Shown here piece after piece: positions 34,125 to 43,905 of a stretch of DNA of 64,000 bases. Numbering within the stretch: the stretch's first letter is position 1; the number at the start of each line of letters is the position of its first letter. The DNA comes from Oscillospiraceae bacterium (GTDB lineage Bacteria > Bacillota > Clostridia > Oscillospirales > Ruminococcaceae). Made by a program: the position numbers and the translations under genes. The notes beneath the pieces are model-generated. The model saw only the letters and a list, made by a program, of their open reading frames with translations. It had not been told where the DNA came from and searched no databases. The stretch covers positions 62,001-126,000 of the forward strand of contig WQXO01000005.1 in assembly GCA_009784825.1 (NCBI GenBank), read 5' to 3'.

Positions 34125-36142
34125 TTGAAAAGGTGAAGGGGCTGTTTAAAAACCATAAGACGCTTGCTGTAATTTTAAGCGTTGTCATTTTTGTTTTACT
34201 TATTACAGAGGGGGTTATGCTTTATCATATTTTTAATGATTCTGATGAGCCTTTTGATGATATTCCGGTAATAGGGAATTCCGCAACAACATCTGTAACT
34301 GACGAAACGGGAGAACACAGTTCACCCCTACAGACTGATATATCAGGCGGTACATCTGCGAATATTCAAACGGGTGAACCCGATAATACAACAAGCGGTA
34401 CATCGTCGGATACCCAATCGGGCGAACATAGTTCGTCTGTACAGACGGATACATCAACCACGCCGTCAGACACAACATCACCTCCTGTAAACACAACATC
34501 ACCGCCTGCGAATGTTTCTACGGGAAGTGCAAATATATCTGTAAGTTTCACCTCAGGGAATACATGGGAGGACGGTGGTAAAACCGTTACACAGTATGCG
34601 GGGGTTGTAAGCAATACCGGGAATTCCGGGGCGACGAGCTGGAGCGTAACCGTTGATGTTCCTGCGGGGACGGAAATTATCGGGTCGTGGAACGGTGTGT
34701 ATTCCATCAGCGGGAATAAGCTGACTATTAAAAATGAATCGTATAACGGGGATATTCCGGCAGGGGGAAGCACCGAAATTGGGTTTCAACTAAAAAGCTC
34801 CGGTGTGCTTAACCTCGGCGGCGGTACAGGAACGGGAACAAGCTCGAATTCCTCAAACACAAGCGGAAACACATCAGGAAATATTCCGGCGGGGACACCT
34901 CCCGGTGCATATACCCCCTCGAATGTCGTCGGGAAGCAGGGAGACGATTGGTTGTTTGCAAAAGGGAACAAAATCGTTGACAAGGACGGTAAGGAAGTCT
35001 GGATAACCGGTATAAACTGGTTCGGGTATAACACCGGTACGAACACTTTCGACGGGCTGTGGCAGAGTAATCTTGAGCAGTCCCTCCAGTCAATCGCTGA
35101 CAGGGGATTTAATATGCTCAGAGTGCCTTTTTCGGTGGAATTAATTAAAAACTGGCAGAACGGTTCGTACCCGCCTGCTAATTATAATCAGGCACTTAAT
35201 CCCAATCTGAACGGAAAGAACTCCCTTGAAATTTTTGAATATGCATTAGATGTTTGTGCTTCTGTGGGTTTGAAAGTGATGATTGACATTCACAGTGCCG
35301 AGAGCGACCCTATGGGGCATATGACCAATATGTGGTTCACCTCAAAAATTTCTGTGGATGATTTCTATTCGTCATTGGAATGGATGGCGTATCGTTATCG
35401 AAACAACGATACTATACTTGCCTATGATTTAAAAAATGAGCCGCACGGTAAACCGAATGAAACTCCTCGGGCAATCTGGAACAACTCTACCACTGACCCG
35501 AATAACTGGAAGCACGTCGCCCAGACTGCGGCTTTGAAAGTACTTAACCAAAATCCGAATGTCCTTGTTTTAGTTGAGGGGATTGAGATTTATCCGAGAA
35601 ACATCACCACTAACGGGAATTATTCTTCGAAGAATGAAGCAGATTATTTCTACAACTGGTGGGGTGGGAATTTGCGGGGGGTTAAGGACTTCCCCATTGA
35701 ATTAGGGAGGTTCCAGAATAAATTAGTCTATTCGCCGCATGATTACGGACCAACGGTTCACTTACAGCCTTGGTTTTATGCGGGGTATAACTATAACACG
35801 CTTATGGCGGATTGCTGGCGGGATAACTGGTTTTTCATTTATGAGGATAGCATTGCTCCGCTTTTAATCGGGGAATGGGGCGGGTTTATGTCTGAGCCGA
35901 ATTTGACGTGGATGACGCATATGCGGACCTTAATCAAGAATTATAAGCTGCACCATACGTTTTGGTGCTATAACCAGAATTCCGGCGATACGGGAGGAAT
36001 GGTCACGGGGGACTGGGTTACGTGGGACGAGGTAAAGTATGCTTTTGTGAAGGAAGTCCTTTGGCAGAAGGACGGGAAGTTCGTGGGGTTAGACCATGAG
36101 GTGCCGTTAGGGAGGAATGGGATAGCTTTGAAGGATTATTGA
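34121..36142 (+). CDS. Membrane-anchored GH5 endoglucanase with CBM2
   Basis: A 673-residue cellulase. An N-terminal membrane helix (about 15-38), a long Ser/Thr-rich linker, a CBM2-type cellulose-binding domain (about 130-230: NTGNSGATSWSVTVDVPAG, NKLTIKNESYNGDIPAGGSTEIGFQ), a second linker, then a GH5 catalytic barrel (about 265-655) with acid/base Glu in YDLKNEPHG and nucleophile Glu in LLIGEWGG. It hydrolyses beta-1,4-glucans at the cell surface. It overlaps dnaC by 4 bases (ATGA), so a fibre-degrading enzyme is translationally coupled to a replication gene. Confidence 0.92.
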   Translation: MIEKVKGLFKNHKTLAVILSVVIFVLLITEGVMLYHIFNDSDEPFDDIPVIGNSATTSVTDETGEHSSPLQTDISGGTSANIQTGEPDNTTSGTSSDTQSGEHSSSVQTDTSTTPSDTTSPPVNTTSPPANVSTGSANISVSFTSGNTWEDGGKTVTQYAGVVSNTGNSGATSWSVTVDVPAGTEIIGSWNGVYSISGNKLTIKNESYNGDIPAGGSTEIGFQLKSSGVLNLGGGTGTGTSSNSSNTSGNTSGNIPAGTPPGAYTPSNVVGKQGDDWLFAKGNKIVDKDGKEVWITGINWFGYNTGTNTFDGLWQSNLEQSLQSIADRGFNMLRVPFSVELIKNWQNGSYPPANYNQALNPNLNGKNSLEIFEYALDVCASVGLKVMIDIHSAESDPMGHMTNMWFTSKISVDDFYSSLEWMAYRYRNNDTILAYDLKNEPHGKPNETPRAIWNNSTTDPNNWKHVAQTAALKVLNQNPNVLVLVEGIEIYPRNITTNGNYSSKNEADYFYNWWGGNLRGVKDFPIELGRFQNKLVYSPHDYGPTVHLQPWFYAGYNYNTLMADCWRDNWFFIYEDSIAPLLIGEWGGFMSEPNLTWMTHMRTLIKNYKLHHTFWCYNQNSGDTGGMVTGDWVTWDEVKYAFVKEVLWQKDGKFVGLDHEVPLGRNGIALKDY

Positions 36143-36147
36143 GGGGG

Positions 36148-36197
36148 TTGACTTTTTTATAGGGATTGTGGTAGAATATGAATATATAGCTATATAT
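36148..36197 (+). promoter_or_regulatory. Promoter and palindrome before the restriction-modification pair
   Basis: -35 TTGACT (36148-36153), 18-base spacer, -10 TAGAAT (36172-36177), followed at 36182-36197 by the palindrome ATATATAGCTATATAT at the expected start point. The palindrome could be an operator for methylase autorepression. Confidence 0.6.
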
Positions 36198-36208
36198 AGG
36201 GGGCTTAG

Positions 36209-37246
36209 ATGAAGTCGATTAAATTCATAGATTTATTTTGCGGGATAGGCGGTATTCGGCTCGGCATTGAGAAAGCAGGTTTTGAATGTGTGTTTTCCTG
36301 TGATATAAATGCAGAATGCAGGAAAACATATTTTAATAATTTCAATGAAATGCCGCAAGATGACATAAAAAAAATAAGCGAAAGCGATATACCGGATTTT
36401 GATATATTGTGTGCAGGGTTTCCTTGTCAACCATTCAGCATTTCGGGGAAACAAAAAGGTTTTGATGACGACAGGGGTACGTTATTTTTTGAAATTTGCC
36501 GTTTTATTAAAGCAAAGCAACCCCAAGTCGTTTTATTGGAGAATGTTAAGCATTTAGTTCATCATGACAAAGGGCGAACACTTAGTATAATGCTTGAGAA
36601 GCTCAGTGTACTCGGATATAATGTCGAATGGAAATTACTTAACGCCCTTGATTTTGGCGTTCCTCAAAACCGTGAACGTATAGTTATTATAGCGTCGAAG
36701 AGCCATAGGTTTGATTTTAATAGAATAAAAATCGCCGAAAGAAAAACCTTGATAGATTTTCTTGATAGCAAAGGGGAGTTTGAGTTTTTAACAGAATGTG
36801 AATATACGCTTATAGAAAACCCGAAAATCCAAAAACAATCGGGGTTATGCTTTGCAGGGTATCGCAATAAAACTATTCGTAAAGCGGGGGTTCGCCCGGG
36901 GACAGAACACTTGTCAAGAGTTCATAAGCAACCTAATCGCATTTATTCTGTTATGGGGACACACCCCACGCTTCCCTCACAGGAATCTTCCGGACGTTTT
37001 TGGATATTAACAACCGATAACAGGGTGCGAAAACTAACCATTGATGAATGTTACAGAATCATGGGTTTTCCCGAAAATTTTATTCGTGTTGCGACTTTAA
37101 GCGAACAGTATAAGCAAATCGGGAATTCTGTATGCGTGCCAATGATTACAGCGGTTGCAGAAGCAATTGAAACACAGTTTTTCTCAAAAGATATTAAGGT
37201 GGTGTATAGACGTGACGCATTCCGAACTGTTGCAACAAATTTATGA
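36209..37246 (+). CDS. DNA (cytosine-5) methyltransferase
   Basis: A 345-residue m5C methylase that protects a target sequence from the partner nuclease. Motif I FIDLFCGIGGIRLGIEKAG, motif IV AGFPCQPFS with the catalytic Cys, motif VI LLENVKHL, motif VIII QNRERIVIIA, motif X YKQIGNSVCVPMI are all present. The target-recognition region lies at about 190-270. The next gene starts within its 3' end, as in many type II restriction-modification operons. The recognition sequence cannot be deduced. Confidence 0.93.
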   Translation: MKSIKFIDLFCGIGGIRLGIEKAGFECVFSCDINAECRKTYFNNFNEMPQDDIKKISESDIPDFDILCAGFPCQPFSISGKQKGFDDDRGTLFFEICRFIKAKQPQVVLLENVKHLVHHDKGRTLSIMLEKLSVLGYNVEWKLLNALDFGVPQNRERIVIIASKSHRFDFNRIKIAERKTLIDFLDSKGEFEFLTECEYTLIENPKIQKQSGLCFAGYRNKTIRKAGVRPGTEHLSRVHKQPNRIYSVMGTHPTLPSQESSGRFWILTTDNRVRKLTIDECYRIMGFPENFIRVATLSEQYKQIGNSVCVPMITAVAEAIETQFFSKDIKVVYRRDAFRTVATNL

Positions 37247-38318
37247 TACTGCCTTAGAGAAAGCTTTTGCAGATGATTTTTCATTTGATGTACTCGAAAG
37301 TGCTGTCAAGTCTGAAATTGAATATATAGTGTCTCGTTCAGAAAGCAACAAAGGTATGGTAACGGTTCTTACAACTTTACTTACACATAAAACTGTTATG
37401 TCTGCACAGGATATACGTTTTCATCAAGCCGGAATGGAGAACGGATTTGCAGGACGCAGCATAGACCAAAACTATATCACCCCTTTTATGAAAACTGTTT
37501 CGTTTCCGTCAATGGCTGAATCCGGTTGGCTTACCCGTTCGCTTGAACACCCACACCCATATGATTTTAGTTATCCCGGAAAAATAACTCCCCAAAAAGC
37601 CAAAACATCGTTTCTGAATATAATTGATAAAGTGCAGACAAAAGGTGTTAAAGCCTATGATGTTTTACTTTTTATGTTCATAACGCTGATTAAACAACGT
37701 GATAGCATGAAAATTGAATTAGCTAAACCGCACAGCCTTTCGATTTCTTCAATTGTTGCATTGTTGGAAAAGCATTTTACCGCTAAGTATGATTGTGCAG
37801 GGGCTTCGAGATTACCGACATTAGCTGTCTATTCTGCTTATCAATGCATGATGTCACAGGTGAGTCGTTATGCCGATAAAACTCTTTGCCCGTTAGAGAG
37901 CCACAATTCATCCGACACTCAATCCGGACGAATAGGCGACGTTGATGTAAATAACGCCGACGATAAAGCGTTTGAGGGTGTTGAAATTAAACATGAAATT
38001 ATTATTACGAAATCGCATGTAACATCAGCATATGAAAAATTCAAAGCATATAAGACTGACAGATATTATCTGCTTACCACAGCCGACATGGAAAAAGCTG
38101 ATTTTGAGAGAATAAATGCAGAAATACAACGGATTGCACATATACACGGCTGTCAAGTTATAGTGAACGGTGTTTATGACACTTTGAAATATTATCTGAG
38201 ATTGCTTAATGATGCGGCGGAATTTATTGATTTTTATGTTGAAAATATTAAATCGGATAAATCAATAAAATTTCAACATAAAACGATGTGGAATGATATT
38301 ATTAGCAGAATAGATTAA
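37212..38318 (+). CDS. Putative type II restriction endonuclease
   Basis: A 368-residue protein starting at GTG 37212 with AAGGTGG upstream, overlapping the methylase by 35 bases. [41 protein letters not shown] and a late [12 protein letters not shown] stretch (acidic/Lys nuclease-like pattern in VEIKHE) are notable. I associate the SGWLTRSLE pattern with the SacI-type endonuclease family, but that is from memory and uncertain. Context with a m5C methylase makes a cognate nuclease very likely. Confidence 0.7.
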   Translation: MTHSELLQQIYDTALEKAFADDFSFDVLESAVKSEIEYIVSRSESNKGMVTVLTTLLTHKTVMSAQDIRFHQAGMENGFAGRSIDQNYITPFMKTVSFPSMAESGWLTRSLEHPHPYDFSYPGKITPQKAKTSFLNIIDKVQTKGVKAYDVLLFMFITLIKQRDSMKIELAKPHSLSISSIVALLEKHFTAKYDCAGASRLPTLAVYSAYQCMMSQVSRYADKTLCPLESHNSSDTQSGRIGDVDVNNADDKAFEGVEIKHEIIITKSHVTSAYEKFKAYKTDRYYLLTTADMEKADFERINAEIQRIAHIHGCQVIVNGVYDTLKYYLRLLNDAAEFIDFYVENIKSDKSIKFQHKTMWNDIISRID

Positions 38319-38333
38319 ATTTTTATAAACCCC

Positions 38334-38362
38334 TTGCATTTACCCTCGAATTATTGTATAAT
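38334..38362 (+). promoter_or_regulatory. Promoter of speD
   Basis: -35 TTGCAT (38334-38339), 17-base spacer, -10 TATAAT (38357-38362). Confidence 0.75.
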
Positions 38363-38395
38363 TTGCTTTGTACTATAATTTGGGGGTATATTTAT

Positions 38396-39163
38396 ATGGC
38401 TGAAGCTAAACTCTCTTTATACGGGTTTAACAATCTGACGAAGTCGCTGAGCTTTAATATTTATGACGTTTGTTACGCTAAAACTGAGCGGGAGCAAAGG
38501 GATTATATCGCATATATCAACGAACAGTATAACTCGGAGAGGCTGACGAATATATTAACCACACTGACAGAAATGATTGGGGCACACGTTTTGAATATAT
38601 CACGGCAGGACTATGAGCCTCAGGGGGCAAGTGTTACTCTGCTGATTGCCGAGGAGAGCATGATTAAAAATATGCTGGGAAGCACCGTTGTTGAGCATTT
38701 GGACAAAAGTCATGTGTCGGTGCATACCTATCCCGAGTATCACCCGGAGACGTTTTTGGCGACGTTTCGTGTTGATATTGATGTAGCTACCTGCGGGGAG
38801 ATTACGCCGCTTTCCACGTTGGATTATCTCATTGGCAGCTTTGATTCGGATATTATAACCATGGATTATCGGGTTCGAGGGTTTACTCGTGAGGTGTCGG
38901 GCGAGAAGATATTCATCGACCATGAGATTACCTCTATCCAGAATTATATTGATAAAGCGACACTAAGCAAGTATGATGCGATTGACGTAAACGTGTATCA
39001 ATCGAACATTTTCCATACGAAAATGCTGATTAAGAATATAGAATTGCAGAATTATTTGTTTAATGCAGATGTTTATGAGCTTCCGCCGCAGACACGGTTG
39101 GATATTACCAACAACCTAAGGCGAGAGATGATTGAGATATTTTCGGGAAGCAATATTTATTAA
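38396..39163 (+). CDS. speD: S-adenosylmethionine decarboxylase proenzyme (E. coli-type)
   Basis: A 255-residue pyruvoyl enzyme precursor supplying the aminopropyl donor for spermidine. The start ATG 38396 has a GGGGG SD. The self-cleavage site is Lys-Ser in [16 protein letters not shown], and the conserved [35 protein letters not shown] and [17 protein letters not shown] follow. No speE is next to it. Together with nspC it implies that two spermidine routes or partial pathways may coexist in this genome. Confidence 0.93.
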   Translation: MAEAKLSLYGFNNLTKSLSFNIYDVCYAKTEREQRDYIAYINEQYNSERLTNILTTLTEMIGAHVLNISRQDYEPQGASVTLLIAEESMIKNMLGSTVVEHLDKSHVSVHTYPEYHPETFLATFRVDIDVATCGEITPLSTLDYLIGSFDSDIITMDYRVRGFTREVSGEKIFIDHEITSIQNYIDKATLSKYDAIDVNVYQSNIFHTKMLIKNIELQNYLFNADVYELPPQTRLDITNNLRREMIEIFSGSNIY

Positions 39164-39182
39164 ATAAACGGAGGAATTTATT

Positions 39183-39860
39183 ATGAAGTATCAAGTAGTG
39201 GGCGAGCCGTTTCCGGTTGTTATATGCGACCTTGAGGATGGGGAATCAATGATGTGCCAAGCAGGTGCGATGATGTGGATGTCGCCCAATATGGAGATGA
39301 AGACTTCCACCGGCGGCGTTGGGAAAATGTTCACTAAAATGCTTACCAAGGAATCGCTGTTCCAGAATACCTATACAGCGAAAGGCGGGCAGGGTAAAAT
39401 TGCGTTCCATGTTGACGCACCCGGGCAGATTCTGCCTATTCAAATATCGGCAAACAAGACTATCGTTGCACAGAAATCCTCTTACTTAGCCTCTGAACCC
39501 GGTGTTGAGCTTAAGACGTTCTTCCAAAAGAAGTTGGGTGTAGGGCTGTTCGGCGGCGAGGGCTTCATTATGCAGCAGTTAGTCGGCGAGGGTATGGCGT
39601 TTATCGAAATGTTCGGCTTTGTCGTGGAGTATGACTTGGCGGCAGGTGAATCAATGGTTTTAAGCACCGGAGCATTAGCGGCAATGGATGCAACCTGTAC
39701 CATGGATTTGGAGGAGGTTAAAGGTGTCGCAAACGTGCTGTTCGGCGGTGAAAGTGTGTTCAACACACGTGTTACCGGACCGGGGCATATCTGGTTGCAG
39801 ACCATGCCTGTGAGTGTGCTTGCATCGGCGATTGTGCCTTATTTGCCGAATAAGAACTAA
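39183..39860 (+). CDS. AIM24 / TIGR00266 family protein
   Basis: A 225-residue all-beta protein of the AIM24 family. GAMMWMSPNMEMKTSTGGVGKMFTKMLTKESLFQNTYTA, ILPIQISANKTIVAQKSSYLASEPGVEL and LSTGALAAMDATC are the family signature. The bacterial function is unknown. The SD CGGAGG is 8 bases from the ATG; it sits 19 bases after speD, so co-transcription is likely, and a terminator follows. Confidence 0.88.
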   Translation: MKYQVVGEPFPVVICDLEDGESMMCQAGAMMWMSPNMEMKTSTGGVGKMFTKMLTKESLFQNTYTAKGGQGKIAFHVDAPGQILPIQISANKTIVAQKSSYLASEPGVELKTFFQKKLGVGLFGGEGFIMQQLVGEGMAFIEMFGFVVEYDLAAGESMVLSTGALAAMDATCTMDLEEVKGVANVLFGGESVFNTRVTGPGHIWLQTMPVSVLASAIVPYLPNKN

Positions 39861-39878
39861 GATAGCTTAATAAAAATC

Positions 39879-39905
39879 AACGGTTCGTTTGTGTGACGAA
39901 CCGTT
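39879..39905. terminator. Bidirectional terminator
   Basis: The perfect 9-bp arms AACGGTTCG (39879-39887) and CGAACCGTT (39897-39905), between genes that converge at 39860 and 39912. Confidence 0.75.
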
Positions 39906-39911
39906 GTTTAA

Positions 39912-40691
39912 TTATTTCGGTATTTCCTCGAGCGGCATTTTTCTGCTTATGCTCCAATAAGCCAATGACAGTATCACTCCCCCGATTATGTTCCCCAAAG
40001 TCACTGCACCGAGGTTTTTCAGCATTGCTGTTAATAAGATACCGCCGCTGTCGATTTTGAGCGTTCCGAGAGTGAACAGTGTCATATTAGCAATCGAGTG
40101 TTCAAACCCGCATATCACAAACAGGTATATCGCCCAAAAGATTAAGATGAGCTTGCCGCTTTCGCTTTTCATACGGTAAACTGACCATACTGCGGCACAT
40201 ACTAAAAGATTACAGAAAACTCCCCTGATTAACAATTCTATAAAGTCGGGTGAGGTTTTTGAGACGATTGAATTTACTGTTGCTGACAGCATTTCTGCCC
40301 TCAAATACCCTGTTCCCCTAAAGAGCAGTGCGATTAGTGCAGAGCCCACAAAGTTTCCTATGTAGCAGAGTGTACAAAGCCCGATACCGTCCCTCAAGCG
40401 GACTTTTTTACGTGCGATTCCCGCTGTCATGACGAACACGTTCCCTGTGAACAGCTCCGCCCCCGCAAACACAACAAGGCTGAGTGCCGCCGCAAAGCTC
40501 GCCCCTTGAAGGATTTTTATCCCTACGAAATCCTGTAACATTCCTGCCATTATTAAAGTTGCAATAACGCATAAGCCCACATATATTCCCGCTAACATCG
40601 ACGACACGAAATACGCGATTTTGTCGCTTTTAAAAAAACCGACTTTCTTTTCGGCAGCACTAACCACCAAATCGTATCCGTTATAAATCAT
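39912..40691 (-). CDS. Formate/nitrite transporter family channel
   Basis: A 259-residue protein with six membrane helices of the FocA/NirC fold. FVVFAGAELFTGNVFVMTAG (FNT signature 1, ELFTGN) and ICGFEHSIANMTLF (signature 2) are present. It would pass small monovalent anions such as formate, nitrite or hydrosulfide; in a fermenting anaerobe formate is likely but not shown. It starts 3 bases after the stop of the upstream lipoprotein gene. Confidence 0.9.
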   Translation of the reverse strand: MIYNGYDLVVSAAEKKVGFFKSDKIAYFVSSMLAGIYVGLCVIATLIMAGMLQDFVGIKILQGASFAAALSLVVFAGAELFTGNVFVMTAGIARKKVRLRDGIGLCTLCYIGNFVGSALIALLFRGTGYLRAEMLSATVNSIVSKTSPDFIELLIRGVFCNLLVCAAVWSVYRMKSESGKLILIFWAIYLFVICGFEHSIANMTLFTLGTLKIDSGGILLTAMLKNLGAVTLGNIIGGVILSLAYWSISRKMPLEEIPK

Positions 40692-40694
40692 GCT

Positions 40695-41474
40695 TTATAA
40701 CCTCCTCTTTCCTTGATTTTTGTTTAGATAATCCCCGTTTTGATTTTCATTGTCAATCTCTATAATTTTTTTAACCATATCGTTATATTTAAACGAATAT
40801 AGATACATATTACTGTTTGGCTTTTCTACCATTTCTTTTATGATAGAATCAGAATTTAAAAATTCTCTAATAACAATTTCTGTCAAATCACTATCTATGT
40901 TTTCAATTCTTTTTGATTCGCCGGGGTTAAAATATCTGTTAGCATACCCCAGCCTGTCAAGGACATACAATTCATTGTCATGCTCCCAAATATCATAAGC
41001 GAACATATACACGCACTGCATAACATAACTCTCCTCATGACCACGAGGTTTTAATAAATTATCAATATCATGTTGAGAAGGGAGGCATAAAAACAATAGT
41101 ATTCTATCGCCGATTTTATACAGAGGAAACTCATACATAGTGCTTTGGCTTGTTCCTCGTTGCCTGAAAGTTATTTCATCTCCCGCAGATAAATCGCCTT
41201 TTATAACATTATTCACCGTTGCGGAAAAAAGTGTGTATCGAACATCGAGATTTTCATCTAACCATTCTGTCACAGTAACATCAATGATTAAATCCGTTCC
41301 CTCTATTATTTCTTCTATTGTTTCAGGTACATGGCTTAAACTAACACTTGATATTCCTTTACCTACTCTTACAGGTGTGTCTTTAGGTTTGCTACTACAA
41401 GCTGTTAATGCGAGGGTTAATGCGAAGATGAGCAGTCCTGTTGTGATTTTTGTTGCTGTTTTGGTAAGTTTCAT
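40695..41474 (-). CDS. Lipoprotein of unknown function
   Basis: A 259-residue lipoprotein with lipobox LTAC (Cys26). The mature region begins SSKPKDTPVRVGKG and contains IIEGTDLIIDVTVTEW, VIKGDLSAGDEITFRQRG and IGDRILLFL, a pattern of secreted beta-domains with carbohydrate or peptide-like folds that I cannot name. It has its own promoter and is co-oriented with the FNT channel gene just downstream. Confidence 0.7.
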   Translation of the reverse strand: MKLTKTATKITTGLLIFALTLALTACSSKPKDTPVRVGKGISSVSLSHVPETIEEIIEGTDLIIDVTVTEWLDENLDVRYTLFSATVNNVIKGDLSAGDEITFRQRGTSQSTMYEFPLYKIGDRILLFLCLPSQHDIDNLLKPRGHEESYVMQCVYMFAYDIWEHDNELYVLDRLGYANRYFNPGESKRIENIDSDLTEIVIREFLNSDSIIKEMVEKPNSNMYLYSFKYNDMVKKIIEIDNENQNGDYLNKNQGKRRL

Positions 41475-41509
41475 TGTGTCTTTCTCCTTGTCTGATGCTA
41501 TTGCGTTAT

Positions 41510-41539
41510 ATTATATAGCAAGGGCATGTATTATGTCAA
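41510..41539 (-). promoter_or_regulatory. Promoter of the lipoprotein-FNT unit
   Basis: -35 TTGACA (41534-41539), 18-base spacer, -10 TATAAT (41510-41515) on the minus strand. Confidence 0.7.
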
Positions 41540-41558
41540 GGTTGTAATAAAAACTCAC

Positions 41559-41587
41559 TTGACAACCCCGGGCGTTTCTATTATAAT
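41559..41587 (+). promoter_or_regulatory. Promoter of the sigma-LRR gene, copy 1 of a repeated promoter
   Basis: -35 TTGACA (41559-41564), 17-base spacer, -10 TATAAT (41582-41587), extended by TTTCTAT before the -10. It is a near copy of 44527-44555. About 125 bases of leader precede the gene; I see no other element in them. Confidence 0.75.
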
Positions 41588-41715
41588 AAAACAACAGTTT
41601 TTTGTGCGAATTTTGTAGAATTTGCACAAATTTGAATTTTTTCTAAAAATATTAGACCTCACACCCTGCTATTACGTCTATATTGTGAACCCGAAAAATT
41701 CAAAGGAGAAATAAA

Positions 41716-43851
41716 ATGGATAAGATTAAACTAACCGCTACAGTTATGGCGGCACAAACAGGCGATAATGCCGCTCTCGAAACACTCTATCGTGAGTATG
41801 CAAAGCCCGTTTACTTCCTCGCCCTTAAAATCTTAGCAAACAAAGAGGACGCAGAAGATATTACGCAAGAGGTCTTTATACATATGTTTCAGAAAGTAGC
41901 GGATTTGAAAAATCCCGAAACATTCCCGACATGGCTCAATCGTATGACCTCTAACAAATGCACCGACTTTTTGAGAAAAAGAAAAATCACACTCAATATT
42001 GACGATGAAGAAATAGCACAGTCGGAGTTCTTCGAGGAAAGTGACCCTTTGTTAGTTCCCGAGAAATCCCTCGACAATGCCGAAACAGTGAAAATCATCA
42101 CCGATATTATTGACGGCTTACCCTTGCCGCAAAGGTTATGTGTGTACTATTATTATTATGAACACTTGACAATAGCACAGATTGCTGAAAATCTTGAAAC
42201 AAACGAAAGCACTGTCAAGAATAGGCTTGCATTAGCACGTGAGAAAATCCGCAAGGCAATAGAAACCCTCGAAAAGAGAGAGGGTATTAAGCTGTATGGT
42301 GTTGCTCCGTTAATGATTACACCGATACTCTTCAAGGCGTTACGCAATTTTGAAATGCCGCAGGGGCTTGCTGAAAGTATACTCGGCAACGTAAACGCAG
42401 AAGCCGCCACAGTTACAGAAGTACCTACAGACACAGTTACTGAAGCACCCTCGGACACAGGCACAGTAACAGAATATATACCGGATATAGATGACACAAA
42501 TCCCGCCGTTAGGGAAACAGAATCACCAATACAGGAATTTATAAAGGAACAAGCAGAAGATTTTTTAGAAAAAGCGGCAGAAAAGGCAACAAAAAAAGCA
42601 ATGACTGAAGCAGGGAGATATGTCAAGAAAAAGGCTGTGCCGGCAATAGTAAAAAAACTTGCGGCGGCAACTCTGAAAACAAAAATCCTCATTTCATTAG
42701 GGGCGATAATAATTGCGGCTTTAGCCGTGTTGGCTGTCATTATAATTGTTAATTCATATAACAATAACAAGCCTGTTATGGCAGATAATGAAGACAGACC
42801 GAGAGTAACAACCGAAAAACCCGCAACGACCGACACGCCCGATGTTACAACTACAACACCTACAGACACAACAACTCCGCTGTCAACCGCCGAGCCAAAC
42901 AATGAAGAATTGACAGAGGAAGAGATAGATGAAATTGAAAACTATATCAGAAATAACACTCCAGCTATACTCTCTCTGCCATATTTTGATGATATTACCA
43001 AAATAAATTTAACCAATTATTTTGACAGATTGGATTTACATTCATTGTATCGTGATAATAAGTTTGAAATTCAAAAAGCAGAACACTCTAATTTGTACTC
43101 TTTCACACCGCAAGTGTTTGAAGATTATATATGCACACATATAAATCCAATGCTTTCAATTGAAGATTTTAAGTATCAAGAATTTTACGATAGCGAGAGA
43201 GATAAAATTGAAATTCATTACTTTCAAGGTACATTAGTGGGAGGATATTCTTTATCAGTTGAAGAAGTTTATAGAATAGAAAATAAATATTATGTTACTT
43301 TAAAAGATGTAGTTCATCCTATAAGGGCGGAGCCTTTTGAATCTGATTTTGGTATACTCACGATAATAAAAAACGAAAATGGAAACTTTAATATTCTCTC
43401 AAGAATACCCGGCGAAGAAATACCCGAACCCTCGCCGCCCGAAACAACTCCTACCGAACCGATTGAATATATTTCGATAAATTTAAACAGTCAAGGTATA
43501 ACAGATGAAATACTTGCTCAATATGTAGCAGACGGCACAATACCGCAGAATGTCATGTTTTTGCATTTGTTCGGCAACCAAATCACCGATATTTCCCCGT
43601 TGAGCGGGCTGACAAATTTGCGGCATTTGTCTTTGAGTTACAACCAAATCACTGATATTTCCGCGTTAAGTGGAATGACAAATATGACTACATTGAATTT
43701 GGATAGAAACCAAATCACCGATATTTCCCCGTTACACGGGTTGATTAATTTAGAGTATTTGTCTGTTCAATATAATTCGCTCGATAACAAAACTGAACAA
43801 ATTCAAGCATTCGCAGCAGCATTACCGAATTATTGCCGAATATTCGCATAA
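41716..43851 (+). CDS. Membrane-tethered ECF sigma factor with extracellular leucine-rich repeats
   Basis: A 711-residue single-chain protein. Residues about 15-90 are sigma region 2 (EYAKPVYFLALKILANKEDAEDITQEVFIHMF) and 130-180 sigma region 4 (LPLPQRLCVYYYYYEHLTIAQIAENL, then ESTVKNRLALAREKI). A Thr/Glu-rich part and an Ala/Lys-rich helix (about 270-320) precede one membrane helix (about 323-347). Outside follow a Thr/Pro linker (to about 395), an unassigned domain (400-580) and three to four internalin-like LRRs (610-700, NQITDISPLSGLTNL). This links an extracytoplasmic sensor directly to a sigma factor, with no separate anti-sigma. Release by proteolysis is the likely activation. SD AAGGAGA. 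Confidence 0.88.
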   Translation: MDKIKLTATVMAAQTGDNAALETLYREYAKPVYFLALKILANKEDAEDITQEVFIHMFQKVADLKNPETFPTWLNRMTSNKCTDFLRKRKITLNIDDEEIAQSEFFEESDPLLVPEKSLDNAETVKIITDIIDGLPLPQRLCVYYYYYEHLTIAQIAENLETNESTVKNRLALAREKIRKAIETLEKREGIKLYGVAPLMITPILFKALRNFEMPQGLAESILGNVNAEAATVTEVPTDTVTEAPSDTGTVTEYIPDIDDTNPAVRETESPIQEFIKEQAEDFLEKAAEKATKKAMTEAGRYVKKKAVPAIVKKLAAATLKTKILISLGAIIIAALAVLAVIIIVNSYNNNKPVMADNEDRPRVTTEKPATTDTPDVTTTTPTDTTTPLSTAEPNNEELTEEEIDEIENYIRNNTPAILSLPYFDDITKINLTNYFDRLDLHSLYRDNKFEIQKAEHSNLYSFTPQVFEDYICTHINPMLSIEDFKYQEFYDSERDKIEIHYFQGTLVGGYSLSVEEVYRIENKYYVTLKDVVHPIRAEPFESDFGILTIIKNENGNFNILSRIPGEEIPEPSPPETTPTEPIEYISINLNSQGITDEILAQYVADGTIPQNVMFLHLFGNQITDISPLSGLTNLRHLSLSYNQITDISALSGMTNMTTLNLDRNQITDISPLHGLINLEYLSVQYNSLDNKTEQIQAFAAALPNYCRIFA

Positions 43852-43905
43852 GAAACCCACGTAAGTATGTGGTAAAAAATTAATAATTTAAAGGAGAATT
43901 TCATC

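Noticed and set aside
42156..42902. 248-codon open frame antisense to the sigma-LRR gene
   Set aside because: It mirrors the Thr-rich coding strand, has no SD and no recognisable product.
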